DNA of 64,000 nucleotides from Gammaproteobacteria bacterium CG_4_10_14_0_2_um_filter_38_22 (GCA_002793195.1 PFPT01000012.1:25157-89156), one strand, 5' to 3'. Shown: positions 53,240-62,846, counted from the first letter of the stretch. Notes: generated by a model not told the origin, from the letters alone. Program-made: numbers and translations.

Positions 53240-55128
53240 GGACAGGAGCTAACCAACTCAATATCAGAACGAACAGCTTGAACCTTTTTCTCTAAAAAAT
53301 TCCCTTCGCCTTCTAAAAGTACACGAATACCTTGTATCAGCGCACCTTCATTATATTCCAAACAACTCATCTCAAGCTTGATCAACGCTTGCTTAAAGTC
53401 ACTCCAATTTTTTTTAGGTTCTCCATTTGCCTTGAAAATTTTTTTCTGCTGCGTTTCAATCAATGCTTCTCTTCTATAAAATAACTCTTCATACATTTTT
53501 TCGCCCGGTCTTAACCCCGTAAAAACAATATCAATCTCGCGAAGTGTTTTTCCTGATAATTTAATAAGATGTTTTGCTAAATCTAAAATTTTTATGGGCT
53601 GTCCCATATCTAATACAAAAATCTCACCTCCCATACCTTGACAACCTGCTTGTAATATCAACTGAGCCGCTTCTTTAATTGTCATAAAATATCGCATCAT
53701 TTCAGGATGCGTTACCGTTAAGGGTCCACCTTTTTCAATTTGTTTTTGAAACAAGGGAATCACACTACCTGTCGAACCAATGACATTACCAAAACGCACT
53801 GTGATAAACCGAGTATGAGATATCTTATTATAGTTTTGACAAAATAACTCAGCAATGCGTTTTGTAGCACCCATGATATTAGTAGGATTAACTGCTTTAT
53901 CACTTGAAACCATCACAAACTTACGAACACCGTTACTGACAGCTGCTTCTGCCAGCACGCGTGTACCCAGTATATTGTTTTTCACTGCTTGAAATACTTG
54001 AGATTCTAAAATTGGCACATGCTTATAAGCAGCGGCATGAAATATAATCGATGGTTGATATTTGCTAATGATATGCTGCACAGCAATGCTGTCTGTAATA
54101 TTTAATAATGCAATGTGTATGTTATTAGCACCTAAATTTAATAAATCTTTTTCTATTTGATATAGATTAAATTCAGAATGATCTATGATGATCAATTTTT
54201 TCGGATGCAATTGAAATATTTGCTGGCATAACTCTGAACCAATTGACCCACCTCCTCCACTAACCAGCACGACCTGATCATTTAAAAAATTTTTTATGCC
54301 TTGCCAATCTAATTCAACCGGATCTCGCCCCAACAAATCTTCAAGTGACACTTCACGTGGCCGAAAGTTAGAGAGCTGTCCTTCTTCAAATTCGGATAAT
54401 GAAGGCAATACACGAACAGCAACTTGAATCTGTTCACACATTTCTACGAGCCTGCGTAATGCACCGGCCTGAATAGAAGGAATCGCAATAACCACCAAAT
54501 CAATTTTTTCTTTTTTTACAATGACTGGTAACTCTGCAATGCTACCCACAATAGGTAATCCGCGAATTTCCTTTCCTCTTAAAGTAAAATTATCGTCTAG
54601 ACTAGCAATCGGCTGGTACTGTTTTTCAGGCCATCTTGCGAGCTCACGTAAAAAAAGTTCAGCCCCTTTCCCTGCGCCAATAACTAAAACCCGTTTTATT
54701 TCAAATGAAGCGATTTGTTGATCACTAAAATAACGTATGGTTAATCGACTAACTCCTAAAATTAAAATTAACCATAACGGATAAATAAACCAAATACTTT
54801 TTGGAATTTGAATCAAGTCATGCAAAAAAAAGAGAATACTGATGTTAACAATCCATGCAAAAAAAATAGCCCTTGTCAGACGTAATAATTCAGGCACTGA
54901 AAAAAAACGCCATAAAGGGCGATAAGTTTTGTACCGCCAATAAAAATAGGCATGAACTGAAACAATAACCAATTGTATTTTCAACCCATGTCTAATAATA
55001 TTTAATGAAACGTCACTAAGATCATATCGCACAAAAAAAGCAATACACCATGCAAGCACCACAGCAAAAATATCGTGAGTTAAAATAACCGTTGTTGAGT
55101 ATTTTCGTAAAAAATTAAGATTGATCAT
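53236..55128 (-). CDS. Membrane-bound UDP-sugar 4,6-dehydratase, WbpM/PglF/FlaA1 type
   Basis: 630 residues. Four membrane segments in the first ~120 residues, a CoA-binding-like Rossmann domain (VLVIGAGKGAELFLREL) and then the catalytic SDR: VLVSGGGGSIGSEL, FHAAAYKHVPILE, SSDKAVNPTNIMGATK and GNVIGSTGSVIPLF. The Met in MGATK, where short enzymes have Tyr, is normal for this long form. It makes UDP-4-keto-6-deoxy-GlcNAc for the initiating sugar. The next gene overlaps by 14 bases. Confidence 0.88.
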   Translation of the reverse strand: MINLNFLRKYSTTVILTHDIFAVVLAWCIAFFVRYDLSDVSLNIIRHGLKIQLVIVSVHAYFYWRYKTYRPLWRFFSVPELLRLTRAIFFAWIVNISILFFLHDLIQIPKSIWFIYPLWLILILGVSRLTIRYFSDQQIASFEIKRVLVIGAGKGAELFLRELARWPEKQYQPIASLDDNFTLRGKEIRGLPIVGSIAELPVIVKKEKIDLVVIAIPSIQAGALRRLVEMCEQIQVAVRVLPSLSEFEEGQLSNFRPREVSLEDLLGRDPVELDWQGIKNFLNDQVVLVSGGGGSIGSELCQQIFQLHPKKLIIIDHSEFNLYQIEKDLLNLGANNIHIALLNITDSIAVQHIISKYQPSIIFHAAAYKHVPILESQVFQAVKNNILGTRVLAEAAVSNGVRKFVMVSSDKAVNPTNIMGATKRIAELFCQNYNKISHTRFITVRFGNVIGSTGSVIPLFQKQIEKGGPLTVTHPEMMRYFMTIKEAAQLILQAGCQGMGGEIFVLDMGQPIKILDLAKHLIKLSGKTLREIDIVFTGLRPGEKMYEELFYRREALIETQQKKIFKANGEPKKNWSDFKQALIKLEMSCLEYNEGALIQGIRVLLEGEGNFLEKKVQAVRSDIELVSSCP

Positions 55129-56122
55129 TCACAAGCTTCCTTGCCATATCATTACTTTTTTTGATAATCATAAACCACACAAACCAAAAGCCCAAAGAAA
55201 CGAGCATCAAGTAAAGCACGGGTATAGTATTGCTATGCATTTTTATATAAATCATAGCAATTGGAAAACAAACAAATAAATTAATAGTGACAATGCTTAG
55301 CGTCGTTTTTCTATGTGTTAATCCAGACTGAGTTAAACGTTGATAAGCATGTTCACAATGTGCAGACCACCATTTTTTTCTCTGAATAATGCGATAGATC
55401 AGCGTATAAGTTGCATCAATAATAAAAACACTTAATAAAATGCACCAAAAAGGAAAAGACAATTGATGATGACTATTTGTAATCCACATCAACATGGCAA
55501 ATATATAACCCAAAAATCCACTACCCACATCTCCCATAAAAATCTTAGCAGGAGGCCAATTGAAAACGAGAAAACCCAACACAGAAAAGGTTAATGCAAA
55601 GCAAACAAACGCCATGGAATCAACGCCCGTTGCTAGCAAAACACACCCAGCAACCAAACTCACAAAAACTGCTTCTGTTCCTGCTAATCCATCTATGCCA
55701 TCCATGAAGTTATATAAGTTCACAAACCAAACTGTTGTGACGGCTGCAAAAACAAAAAATAAAACTGACATCCCACCTAAAAAACTCAATCCCCATAGTG
55801 CTGATAGCAAATGCACCAACGCACGCCACTTTGCTTTTACACCAACGACATCATCACAGTAACCCACTAACGCAACTGGAATACCACCTAATAATGACAT
55901 CAAAATAAAAAACGGGATTTTATTTTCTAAGAATAAAAAAATAAGCGCACCATAAAAAAGAAAAACAAAAGCAAGACCGCCGCCACGGGGAATGGGTTTT
56001 TGGTGTAAACTACGGAAGTTAGGAACATCTAAAATATTTTTTTTTAAAGAAAAAATTCGTATAAGGTAAGTCGACAATAATGACAGCAAAAATAAAAAAA
56101 ATGCTAAAAAAATCCATGTCAT
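55115..56122 (-). CDS. Undecaprenyl-phosphate sugar-1-phosphate transferase, WecA/WbpL type
   Basis: 335 residues, ~10 membrane segments. PRGGGLAFVF, VGYCDDVVGVKAKWR (Asp pair for Mg), YNFMDGIDGLAG and the catalytic-loop FMGDVGSGFLGY are the MraY/WecA signatures. It transfers the first sugar phosphate onto undecaprenyl phosphate and so starts the repeat unit. Together with the genes on either side it matches the WbpL-WbpM-WbpV set of Pseudomonas O-antigen loci. Confidence 0.88.
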   Translation of the reverse strand: MTWIFLAFFLFLLSLLSTYLIRIFSLKKNILDVPNFRSLHQKPIPRGGGLAFVFLFYGALIFLFLENKIPFFILMSLLGGIPVALVGYCDDVVGVKAKWRALVHLLSALWGLSFLGGMSVLFFVFAAVTTVWFVNLYNFMDGIDGLAGTEAVFVSLVAGCVLLATGVDSMAFVCFALTFSVLGFLVFNWPPAKIFMGDVGSGFLGYIFAMLMWITNSHHQLSFPFWCILLSVFIIDATYTLIYRIIQRKKWWSAHCEHAYQRLTQSGLTHRKTTLSIVTINLFVCFPIAMIYIKMHSNTIPVLYLMLVSLGFWFVWFMIIKKSNDMARKLVNDQS

Positions 56123-57087
56123 TAAAATCCATACTCCTTTATGATCAAAGGCAACACATCAGGCAATGTAAATTGTGGATCAAATTGTAACTCATTTTTA
56201 GCATATTGCGAACAATATGCAGCATTAGAAAATAATTTTTTAAAAACAACACTACTCATAGGTAATCGCCTATGTATAATTTTCTGGAGTATATCACCTA
56301 TTTTCGCTAGCCCATTCCAAATAAATAAAGGCAAATATAACTCAACTTTTCTTTTTCCTAATGCTGCCAATATCATCTGATGTATTTGAAAAGTGGAATA
56401 AGCTACGCCATCGCTCACGATGTAAATTTTTTGTAGGGGATTTTCTACTTGCGCTGCTAACACAGCAGCACGGCATAAATCTGCTAGCGATACCATTGAT
56501 TTATGATTCTGTATCGGCGGAGGTGTTGGAAAATAGCCGCGAGAAATGGCTTTAATCATCGCGGACAAATTGCCTTTAACGCCCAAACCATATACCAACG
56601 TTGGTCTCAAAATAATAGGATTTTTGCTTATTTTCAACACGGCTGCTTCTGCTTGACGTTTTGCTATTCCATAAGCATCACTTGGCATTTTGTCCCATGA
56701 TTCGTCTGTGCAATTATCGCACTCAGCAACTGCTTTAACACTGCTAAAATAAACAAATCGTTTTACTCCAGCGCGTTCTGATTCATTCAATATATGCATT
56801 GTGCCATGATAATTAATTGCTTCGTGTTGTTTTCTAAATTGACTGCCTTTTTCTTCCTCAGCATGTGCAAATCCTGCTAAATGAAAAACAATATCCACAC
56901 CATCACACAGACCAAGCAACGATGCCGGTTGTGTAATATCACCGCTAACCCACTCATACTGATCCGACAAAGCAGAATCACACACGGTGCGTGACATAGC
57001 ACGAATTTGAAAACCCTTTTCATATAAATATTGGCATAATGATCGCCCAATAAATCCCGTTGCACCCGTTACCAATACTTTTTGCAT
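56122..57087 (-). CDS. NAD-dependent nucleotide-sugar epimerase/reductase, WbpV-like
   Basis: 321 residues: VLVTGATGFIGRSLCQYLYEKG, SGDIT, IVFHLAGFAHAEEE, YFSSVKAV and YGIAKRQAE (YxxxK), with RPTLVYGLGVKGNL. This matches the WbpV/WbuX group that reduces the 4-keto product of WbpM to a QuiNAc- or FucNAc-type sugar for the initial transferase. Adjacent to both. AAGG ten bases before the ATG. Start ATG 57087. Confidence 0.83.
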   Translation of the reverse strand: MQKVLVTGATGFIGRSLCQYLYEKGFQIRAMSRTVCDSALSDQYEWVSGDITQPASLLGLCDGVDIVFHLAGFAHAEEEKGSQFRKQHEAINYHGTMHILNESERAGVKRFVYFSSVKAVAECDNCTDESWDKMPSDAYGIAKRQAEAAVLKISKNPIILRPTLVYGLGVKGNLSAMIKAISRGYFPTPPPIQNHKSMVSLADLCRAAVLAAQVENPLQKIYIVSDGVAYSTFQIHQMILAALGKRKVELYLPLFIWNGLAKIGDILQKIIHRRLPMSSVVFKKLFSNAAYCSQYAKNELQFDPQFTLPDVLPLIIKEYGF

Positions 57088-57129
57088 AAAAAAATACCTT
57101 CTGATTTCTTACATAATCTTAAAAAAATT

Positions 57130-57543
57130 TCATTCTTTGTTTAAAAAAACGGATGGTTTTTTTCGAGTAATTTTACGCTCTGAGCGACGGCCTTTGTCTT
57201 CCAAAATTTTTTGTTTCAAACGACGTGAGCGTCGTTTTTTTTGCTGTTTAATTTTTTGAGCCTGTTTTTGAATGGCTGATTTTTCTTTATGCTGTATCGC
57301 ATCCATTTTTTCACACAATCGATAACGTGCATAATATCGATTTAATTCACGAGATCGTTCTGCCTGACATTTGGTCACTATGCCAGATGGATTATGTTTT
57401 AATGCAACACAAGAACTCGTTTTATTGACTTTTTGTCCGCCACTACCTGAGCCCAAAATAAATTTTTCTTGAAGATCTGCTTCATGAATACCCAAGCGTC
57501 TCATCCAATCGTGTAACTGTTGCCATCTTTTTGTCGTAATCAT
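57130..57543 (-). CDS. Peptide-chain release-factor-like protein (RF-1 domain, GGQ)
   Basis: 137 residues: FILGSGSGGQKVNKTSSCV contains the peptidyl-tRNA-hydrolysing GGQ loop, followed by IVTKCQAERSRELN. The C-terminal 60 residues are very basic. No codon-recognition domain. Such proteins free stalled ribosomes (ArfB/MTRFR-like) without a stop codon. Housekeeping gene at the edge of the glycan locus; likely co-directional with it but with its own promoter. Confidence 0.83.
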   Translation of the reverse strand: MITTKRWQQLHDWMRRLGIHEADLQEKFILGSGSGGQKVNKTSSCVALKHNPSGIVTKCQAERSRELNRYYARYRLCEKMDAIQHKEKSAIQKQAQKIKQQKKRRSRRLKQKILEDKGRRSERKITRKKPSVFLNKE

Positions 57544-57614
57544 GTTAGCTTGGGAGGTTGTTTAAAACTCATGTCATAATTGTACATCATAAAAATAGGC
57601 GACTACACGATCTG

Positions 57615-57643
57615 TTCGCATCTTGAAGTCAAATCGGTATAAT
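57615..57643 (+). promoter_or_regulatory. Predicted sigma-70 promoter of marC
   Basis: TTCGCA, a 17-base spacer and a perfect TATAAT (57638-57643), ending 36 bases before the start codon. The -35 fits four of six bases. Best promoter seen in the window. Confidence 0.5.
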
Positions 57644-57679
57644 CAGTGATAATCTTTCATTACTATTTTTGGTAACCCT

Positions 57680-58330
57680 ATGCATCACAATTTACTAAAT
57701 GATTTTCTATATGCCTTTATTGCCATATTTCCAATGGTAAACCCCATTGCGATGTCATCCTTGTTTTATAGCTTAACGCAATCAGCAACAGACGCGGAAA
57801 TAAAAAAATTAGCTTGGCTGGTTGCGCTTTATAGTAGCACTTTGTTACTAGGAACCTTAATCATCGGCCCTTATTTACTCCATTTTTTTGGCCTGCAGTC
57901 CGCTGATATTCGTGTCGCTGGTGGCTTAGTTGTCTTTTCCATTGCCTGGAAAATGCTGGTTGAACCACGAGAACCCAAACCCAATATGCATAATGAAATC
58001 AAAAGTGATGACATTATGTCTCTGGCCTTTTTTCCATTAACCATGCCGTTAACCGCGGGTGCTGGCAGTATTGCCATTGTTATCGCGCTGGCAACCCATG
58101 CGGAAAAAACCATCAGTCGAGTAGATCAATACAGCGCCATTGCCATGGCCATTATTGCGATACTTCTTTTAATTTATGTTTGTTATCGTTATTCAGCTAC
58201 GATTTTTAAAACGCTCGGAAAAACAGGTAGCAAAGTCGTTTCATCCTTATCTGCCTTTATATTATTAGCAATTGGCGTTTCTGTTACTTGGGGTGGTCTA
58301 CAGGTTTTGATTGCATCTGGCATTCACTAA
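57680..58330 (+). CDS. MarC-family integral membrane protein
   Basis: 216 residues, six membrane segments. The N-terminal FLYAFIAIFPMVNPIAMSSLF and the central FFPLTMPLTAGAGSIAIVIAL segments are the two family repeats around NPxA and NP/MPLxAGPG. The function of MarC is unknown; it is not the antibiotic transporter once supposed. Separated by 11 bases from a convergent GIY-YIG gene. Confidence 0.85.
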   Translation: MHHNLLNDFLYAFIAIFPMVNPIAMSSLFYSLTQSATDAEIKKLAWLVALYSSTLLLGTLIIGPYLLHFFGLQSADIRVAGGLVVFSIAWKMLVEPREPKPNMHNEIKSDDIMSLAFFPLTMPLTAGAGSIAIVIALATHAEKTISRVDQYSAIAMAIIAILLLIYVCYRYSATIFKTLGKTGSKVVSSLSAFILLAIGVSVTWGGLQVLIASGIH

Positions 58331-58341
58331 AAACGCGCGAT

Positions 58342-58605
58342 TTATTCGCATAGCAATAAATCTTTTGTCACAATCAATCTTTTCTTTTGCGCTTTAGATA
58401 GTAATTTAATTTTGTATTCAATACGCAATGCATCTGATTTATGATCAAACACCCAAAATGCCTGTAATTTTTTTGGTGGAAAGGATCGCGTATACTTGCA
58501 ATTCACCCCTGTTTTATGTTCTTCATACCGACGTGCAACATCAGTCGTATATCCTGTGTAATAAGATCCATTCTGACATTCAATAATGTACACATAATGT
58601 TTCAT
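58342..58605 (-). CDS. GIY-YIG nuclease-family protein (UPF0213)
   Basis: 87 residues. YVYIIECQNGSYYTGYT carries the GIY-YIG signature, with RYEEHKTG and RIEYKIK (Glu) supplying the rest of the single-domain UPF0213 fold. Such small proteins are presumed nucleases of unknown target. Complete and of normal length. Confidence 0.85.
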   Translation of the reverse strand: MKHYVYIIECQNGSYYTGYTTDVARRYEEHKTGVNCKYTRSFPPKKLQAFWVFDHKSDALRIEYKIKLLSKAQKKRLIVTKDLLLCE

Positions 58606-58666
58606 TCAATTATGCCAAAATAAATGGAAAAAAGTAAAAAAATCCCGCATTATTAGATCCTATCTC

Positions 58667-58709
58667 TAACGTATCCGCAAAAGCGAAAATGAAGCTATTT
58701 GATACGTTA
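58667..58709. repeat. 9-base perfect inverted repeat upstream of murI
   Basis: TAACGTATC at 58667-58675 and GATACGTTA at 58701-58709, separated by 25 bases, 43 bases before the murI start codon. Both arms are exact. It could form a stem in the leader RNA or be an operator. Nothing else supports either reading. Confidence 0.5.
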
Positions 58710-58751
58710 AGGAACAAGATCTCTGTCTATTAAAAATTTTAGGGACACAGC

Positions 58752-59570
58752 ATGTCTTCGCACCTATCTTCTCAACCAATTGGTATTTTTGACAGCGGCA
58801 TTGGTGGTCTCACTGTGGCTCAAGCACTTGTTAAAAAATTGCCAAATGAAAATATCATTTACTTTGGCGATACCGCACACCTACCTTATGGTGATAAATC
58901 CACTGCTGCGATTCAAGCTTATTCTGTCAAGATTACCCATATGTTGTTACAACAACAATGTAAATTAATTTTAATCGCTTGTCATACTGCTTCTTCAGCT
59001 GCTTATGATTTAGTAAAAGAGTATGCGGGAAATAAAGCTGAAGTAGTGAATGTCATTGACCCTGTCGTCAAACATTTACACGACTGTTACAAAAAAAAAT
59101 GTGTTGGATTAATTGGTACAAAAGCAACCATTCAATCCAATGTTTACAAAAGAAAAATAGATGATTTGAATTTAGATATCACGTTGAAATCTCAAGCAAC
59201 AGCCATACTGGCTTCTGCCATTGAAGAAGGATTTCATCACAACAAGGTGATTGACAGTATTTTAGAAGAATATTTATCACGAAACACATTAAGCGATATT
59301 GATGCATTAATTTTAGGCTGCACACATTACCCTGTCATTAAAAAAAATATTGGGAGATTTTACAATAAAAAAGTAGACATTATTGATCCATCAGAAATCG
59401 TTGCAGATGCCGTAAAATTACGCCTGCAATCAAACAACCTCATTAATAAAAACGAACAAGGCGGGGAGAAAAAATTTTATATTTCTGATTACACCAATAC
59501 GTTTTCTGATAATACAAAATTATTTTTTGATGAGGCTATTACAATTGCACATTATCCTATTTGGGATTAA
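58752..59570 (+). CDS. murI: Glutamate racemase
   Basis: 272 residues. IGIFDSGIGGLTVAQAL, IIYFGDTAHLPYGDKS and the two catalytic cysteines in IACHTASSAA and LGCTHYPVI are all intact. It interconverts L- and D-glutamate for peptidoglycan. A 9-base inverted repeat lies upstream. Start ATG 58752. Confidence 0.93.
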   Translation: MSSHLSSQPIGIFDSGIGGLTVAQALVKKLPNENIIYFGDTAHLPYGDKSTAAIQAYSVKITHMLLQQQCKLILIACHTASSAAYDLVKEYAGNKAEVVNVIDPVVKHLHDCYKKKCVGLIGTKATIQSNVYKRKIDDLNLDITLKSQATAILASAIEEGFHHNKVIDSILEEYLSRNTLSDIDALILGCTHYPVIKKNIGRFYNKKVDIIDPSEIVADAVKLRLQSNNLINKNEQGGEKKFYISDYTNTFSDNTKLFFDEAITIAHYPIWD

Positions 59571-59607
59571 TGATTATTTAATTTTTTATTACAAAAGGTA
59601 AAACAGT

Positions 59608-60234
59608 ATGATCAAGCTATTCTTTTTTCCAGGCGCTTGTTGCATGAGCTGTCATATCGCACTTGAAGAAGCCCATATTCCATTTGAGCTGCAATATGTT
59701 GGCAACCATGCCGATGAAAATATTCGTCAGCAATTTTTACAATTAAATCCATTGGGTGCGGTACCCGTACTACAATTAGAGAATGGTCAAGTCATCACAC
59801 AGAACATTGCCATTCTAGAATATATTGCTGATCAAAAACCCAGTGCTGGGCTGCTTGATAAGCCTGGTAGTTATGAACGCGCTGATATATTACGCTGGTT
59901 ATCATTTGTCGCTGCAGATTTGCACAAAGCATTTAGTCCCGTATTTGCTATCAAACGCATTAGCGATAACCCCAGCGTGCAACATGACATCAAAAAATGG
60001 GCTATCACATTAATTGATAAATACTTAATGCAAGTAGAACAACATTTACAAAACAAAACCTATTTATGTGCTGAACGATTTACAGCCGCTGATGCCTATT
60101 TATTTACCGTTTATCGTTGGTCAAAAGCCATCAATCTACCTACTGAAAAATATACAGCACTCAATCGCTATGCGGATCATATTAAAAAACGGCCATCTGT
60201 AATTGCTGTTCTCGAACGTGAAGCAAAGTACTAA
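59608..60234 (+). CDS. Glutathione S-transferase
   Basis: 208 residues: FFPGACCMSCHIALEEA at the N-terminus, LNPLGAVPVLQ (cis-Pro) and QNIAILEYIAD give the thioredoxin-like glutathione site of the bacterial beta/GstA type; the helical domain ends in FTAADAYLFTVYRW. Normally it detoxifies electrophiles. Five bases before the HIT gene, which suggests a shared transcript with it and rlmJ. Confidence 0.88.
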   Translation: MIKLFFFPGACCMSCHIALEEAHIPFELQYVGNHADENIRQQFLQLNPLGAVPVLQLENGQVITQNIAILEYIADQKPSAGLLDKPGSYERADILRWLSFVAADLHKAFSPVFAIKRISDNPSVQHDIKKWAITLIDKYLMQVEQHLQNKTYLCAERFTAADAYLFTVYRWSKAINLPTEKYTALNRYADHIKKRPSVIAVLEREAKY

Positions 60235-60239
60235 GTAAG

Positions 60240-60647
60240 ATGTATACAGTAGATAAAAAAATTGAGCGCACTAGCTTTAAAGTGCTTGATTGGGAATTGT
60301 CTGAAATTAGACTGAAAAACAATCAATATTATCCGTGGTTCATTTTAATGCCACGGGTTTCAAAATCCATTACTGAAATTTTTGAACTCACGCAACAAGA
60401 TCAAAAAACACTCTTTTCAGAAATGACTCGTTTATCGAGTCTCATTAAAACACATTTTCATGCCGAAAAAATAAATGTAGGTATGCTGGGAAATATCGTT
60501 TCACAATTACATATCCATGTTGTTGCACGATTTAAAGATGACTTATCGTGGCCACATAGCGTATGGCAAGCTAATGTAGCTGAAAAACTCTACTCATCCG
60601 AAGAAATCGACCACTTAATTAAACAACTCCGCGTATTATTATCATGA
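60240..60647 (+). CDS. HIT-domain hydrolase
   Basis: 135 residues. GNIVSQLHIHVVARFKDD is the family form QxHxHxx of the histidine triad: the first His is Gln, and the middle nucleophilic His is kept, as in the group with RYPWLILVPR-like N-termini (here YYPWFILMPR). It would hydrolyse nucleotide phosphoramidates or dinucleotides. Overlaps rlmJ by 4 bases. Confidence 0.85.
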   Translation: MYTVDKKIERTSFKVLDWELSEIRLKNNQYYPWFILMPRVSKSITEIFELTQQDQKTLFSEMTRLSSLIKTHFHAEKINVGMLGNIVSQLHIHVVARFKDDLSWPHSVWQANVAEKLYSSEEIDHLIKQLRVLLS

Positions 60648-61468
60648 ATTACCGTCATTTATACCATGCTGGCAATTTTGCTGATGTAATCAAACATATT
60701 GTATTGATTGCTTTATTAAAATCTTTGCAGCGTAAAGCAACACCATTTTGTTTTTTAGATACCCATGCCGGCATTGGTATCTATCCACTACAATCAGTCG
60801 AAACACAAAAAAAACAAGAATATCAAAATGGCATTGAAAAATTATGGCTATCAGATAAAAACAAACAGCCTGAACTTATTCAAAATTATATAGACATTGT
60901 TTCTGAACTGAACTTGGGTAATTTAACGTATTATCCAGGATCGCCTTTTATCGCAAAAAAATGCATACGTCATGATGATCAAATTATTTTATGTGAATTA
61001 CATCCCACTGATGCTCAGACATTGAAAGACAACTTGGTTACTGATCAACATATTTCGATACATCATATGGATGGTTATTCTGGTATTAAAGCGTTTATAC
61101 CATTCAAACAGCAACGTGGCTTAGTATTAATTGACCCTCCTTTTGAAGTTACTAATGAGTTTGAAAAAATAATGCATTCACTCAAAGTGATTCAAAAACG
61201 ATGGCGATCTGGAAACACGATGATTTGGTATCCCATTAAAAACAAAATAGCGGTTGAACAATTTTACCGGGAAATTGCATCACTTAATCTGTCGCACTTT
61301 ATTATTGAATTTTCATTAAATCAAATTGAATCAGCAGAAAAATTATCATCCTGCGGCATTGTGATAATCAACCCCCCTTGGCAAATTAAAGACGTGCTCA
61401 TACCTGCTTTAACTCAGCTCAATAGCCTATTAGATACAAACTGGAATTTAATCGATCGCTGTCACTAA
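60644..61468 (+). CDS. rlmJ: 23S rRNA (adenine-N6)-methyltransferase RlmJ
   Basis: 274 residues: MNYRHLYHAGNFADVIKH is the exact family start, FLDTHAGIGIY is the SAM motif and LIDPPFE the NPPY-type target-base motif. RlmJ modifies A2030 of 23S rRNA. Last gene of the plus-strand group. It overlaps the convergent diguanylate cyclase gene by 4 bases. Confidence 0.93.
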   Translation: MNYRHLYHAGNFADVIKHIVLIALLKSLQRKATPFCFLDTHAGIGIYPLQSVETQKKQEYQNGIEKLWLSDKNKQPELIQNYIDIVSELNLGNLTYYPGSPFIAKKCIRHDDQIILCELHPTDAQTLKDNLVTDQHISIHHMDGYSGIKAFIPFKQQRGLVLIDPPFEVTNEFEKIMHSLKVIQKRWRSGNTMIWYPIKNKIAVEQFYREIASLNLSHFIIEFSLNQIESAEKLSSCGIVIINPPWQIKDVLIPALTQLNSLLDTNWNLIDRCH

Positions 61469-62388
61469 TCACTGTATCGATAAGTGTTTTTTCCTGCTTT
61501 TTTAGATTGATACATAGCGGCATCTGATTTTTTCAACAACTCACTCAAACTATCACCATCATCAGGATAAAGCGCAATGCCAACACTACAGGTCACTATC
61601 ACCTGATGTGAATTAACAGCACAAGGTGTGTTCAACACATTAATTATTTTTTCTAAAATAAAATCAATATCTTCTTTTTTAGCGTAATTATTAATAATGA
61701 TGCCAAATTCATCGCCACCTAATCTAGCCAATAAATCTTCTCTTCTTAATACAGATTGGATTTTTGAAACAACCTGAGTTAAAACGATGTCACCCACATC
61801 ATGCCCTAAGGTATCATTAATATTTTTAAATCCATCTAAATCAAGGAAAACAACAGCAATATTTTTTTTATGTCGTTTGGCAGTAGATAAACTCTGCGAT
61901 AAATTTTCCTCAAAAAGAAATCTATTGGGGATCTGGGTTAAATGATCATAGTAAGCATGATGACTCATTTCATCTAATGCTATTTTTTCTTTCTTTTTTT
62001 CATTGTTTTTTTGAATAACACTCAGTATTGTGTCTTTTAAAATAGAAGGATCTAAACCGTCTTTTACCAAATAATCACTGATGCCTGATCTTAATGCTTG
62101 AACTGCAATCAATTCACTTCCTTGTCCCGTCATCATAATAACAGGAATTAAATTTAATTGTATTTTTGAAATTTCTTTTACACAATCAATTCCATTATGA
62201 TCTGGCAAATGATAATCCATTAATATGCAATCAACTGTATTTTTTGATAAAAATAACAATGCATCAATACACTTTTCTTTTGGAAAAACCTCAACACCAT
62301 CGCCAAATGCTTGTGACAAATAACGCTGATAAACAACTCTGTCTGCTTCGTTATCTTCAATGATTAATATTTTTAACATATTTTTCAT
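61465..62388 (-). CDS. Response regulator with diguanylate cyclase (REC-GGDEF)
   Basis: 307 residues. Receiver domain ~1-125: IIEDNEAD, phospho-acceptor Asp ~58 in MDYHLPD and MMTG. GGDEF domain ~135-305: FLDLDGFKNINDTLGHDVGD and the active-site ARLGGDEFG. RRED five residues before GGDEF is an I-site (RxxD) for c-di-GMP feedback. So phosphorylation should control c-di-GMP synthesis. Follows a single-domain receiver and a histidine kinase on the same strand; together they look like a short phosphorelay. Confidence 0.88.
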   Translation of the reverse strand: MKNMLKILIIEDNEADRVVYQRYLSQAFGDGVEVFPKEKCIDALLFLSKNTVDCILMDYHLPDHNGIDCVKEISKIQLNLIPVIMMTGQGSELIAVQALRSGISDYLVKDGLDPSILKDTILSVIQKNNEKKKEKIALDEMSHHAYYDHLTQIPNRFLFEENLSQSLSTAKRHKKNIAVVFLDLDGFKNINDTLGHDVGDIVLTQVVSKIQSVLRREDLLARLGGDEFGIIINNYAKKEDIDFILEKIINVLNTPCAVNSHQVIVTCSVGIALYPDDGDSLSELLKKSDAAMYQSKKAGKNTYRYSD

Positions 62389-62400
62389 ATTAATTTCTCA

Positions 62401-62844
62401 TTATTTTTTTGGTAACAACACAATCTCAAGCCAATAGTTTTTTAATTCTTTAACCACTTTCATAAAATCATCAAATTCAACTGGTTTTTTTATATAACTA
62501 TTTGCGCCTAATTCATAACAAGATTCAATATCCATTTCATTATCTGAGGTAGTTAAAATGACTACGGGAATTTGAGAAAGAGCGGGGTTTTTTTTAATTT
62601 CAGACAATACGTTTTTTCCATTTATTTTTGGTAAATTTAAATCCAGTAAAATCAAAGTTGGTTTTGGTGCGATTTCAGAATCTGTATATTTTTCACGCTG
62701 ATAAAGATAATTGAGCGCATCCTCCCCATCAATACACCGATAAACATTATTAGCAATACCCGCATTTTTAAATGCTCGATCAGCGGCATAAAAATCTTCA
62801 TCACTGTCTTCTACAATTAAAATAACATGATTGTCATTACTCAT
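62401..62844 (-). CDS. Single-domain response regulator (Rcp1-like)
   Basis: 147 residues, receiver domain only: LIVEDSDED, Asp ~68 in LLDLNLPKINGK, TTSDNE and KKPVEFDDF. The long loop before the Asp is typical of the Rcp1 type paired with phytochrome- or GAF-type kinases. GAGGA six bases before the ATG. It lies 2 bases after the kinase and 12 before the REC-GGDEF gene. Confidence 0.88.
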   Translation of the reverse strand: MSNDNHVILIVEDSDEDFYAADRAFKNAGIANNVYRCIDGEDALNYLYQREKYTDSEIAPKPTLILLDLNLPKINGKNVLSEIKKNPALSQIPVVILTTSDNEMDIESCYELGANSYIKKPVEFDDFMKVVKELKNYWLEIVLLPKK

Positions 62845-62846
62845 TT

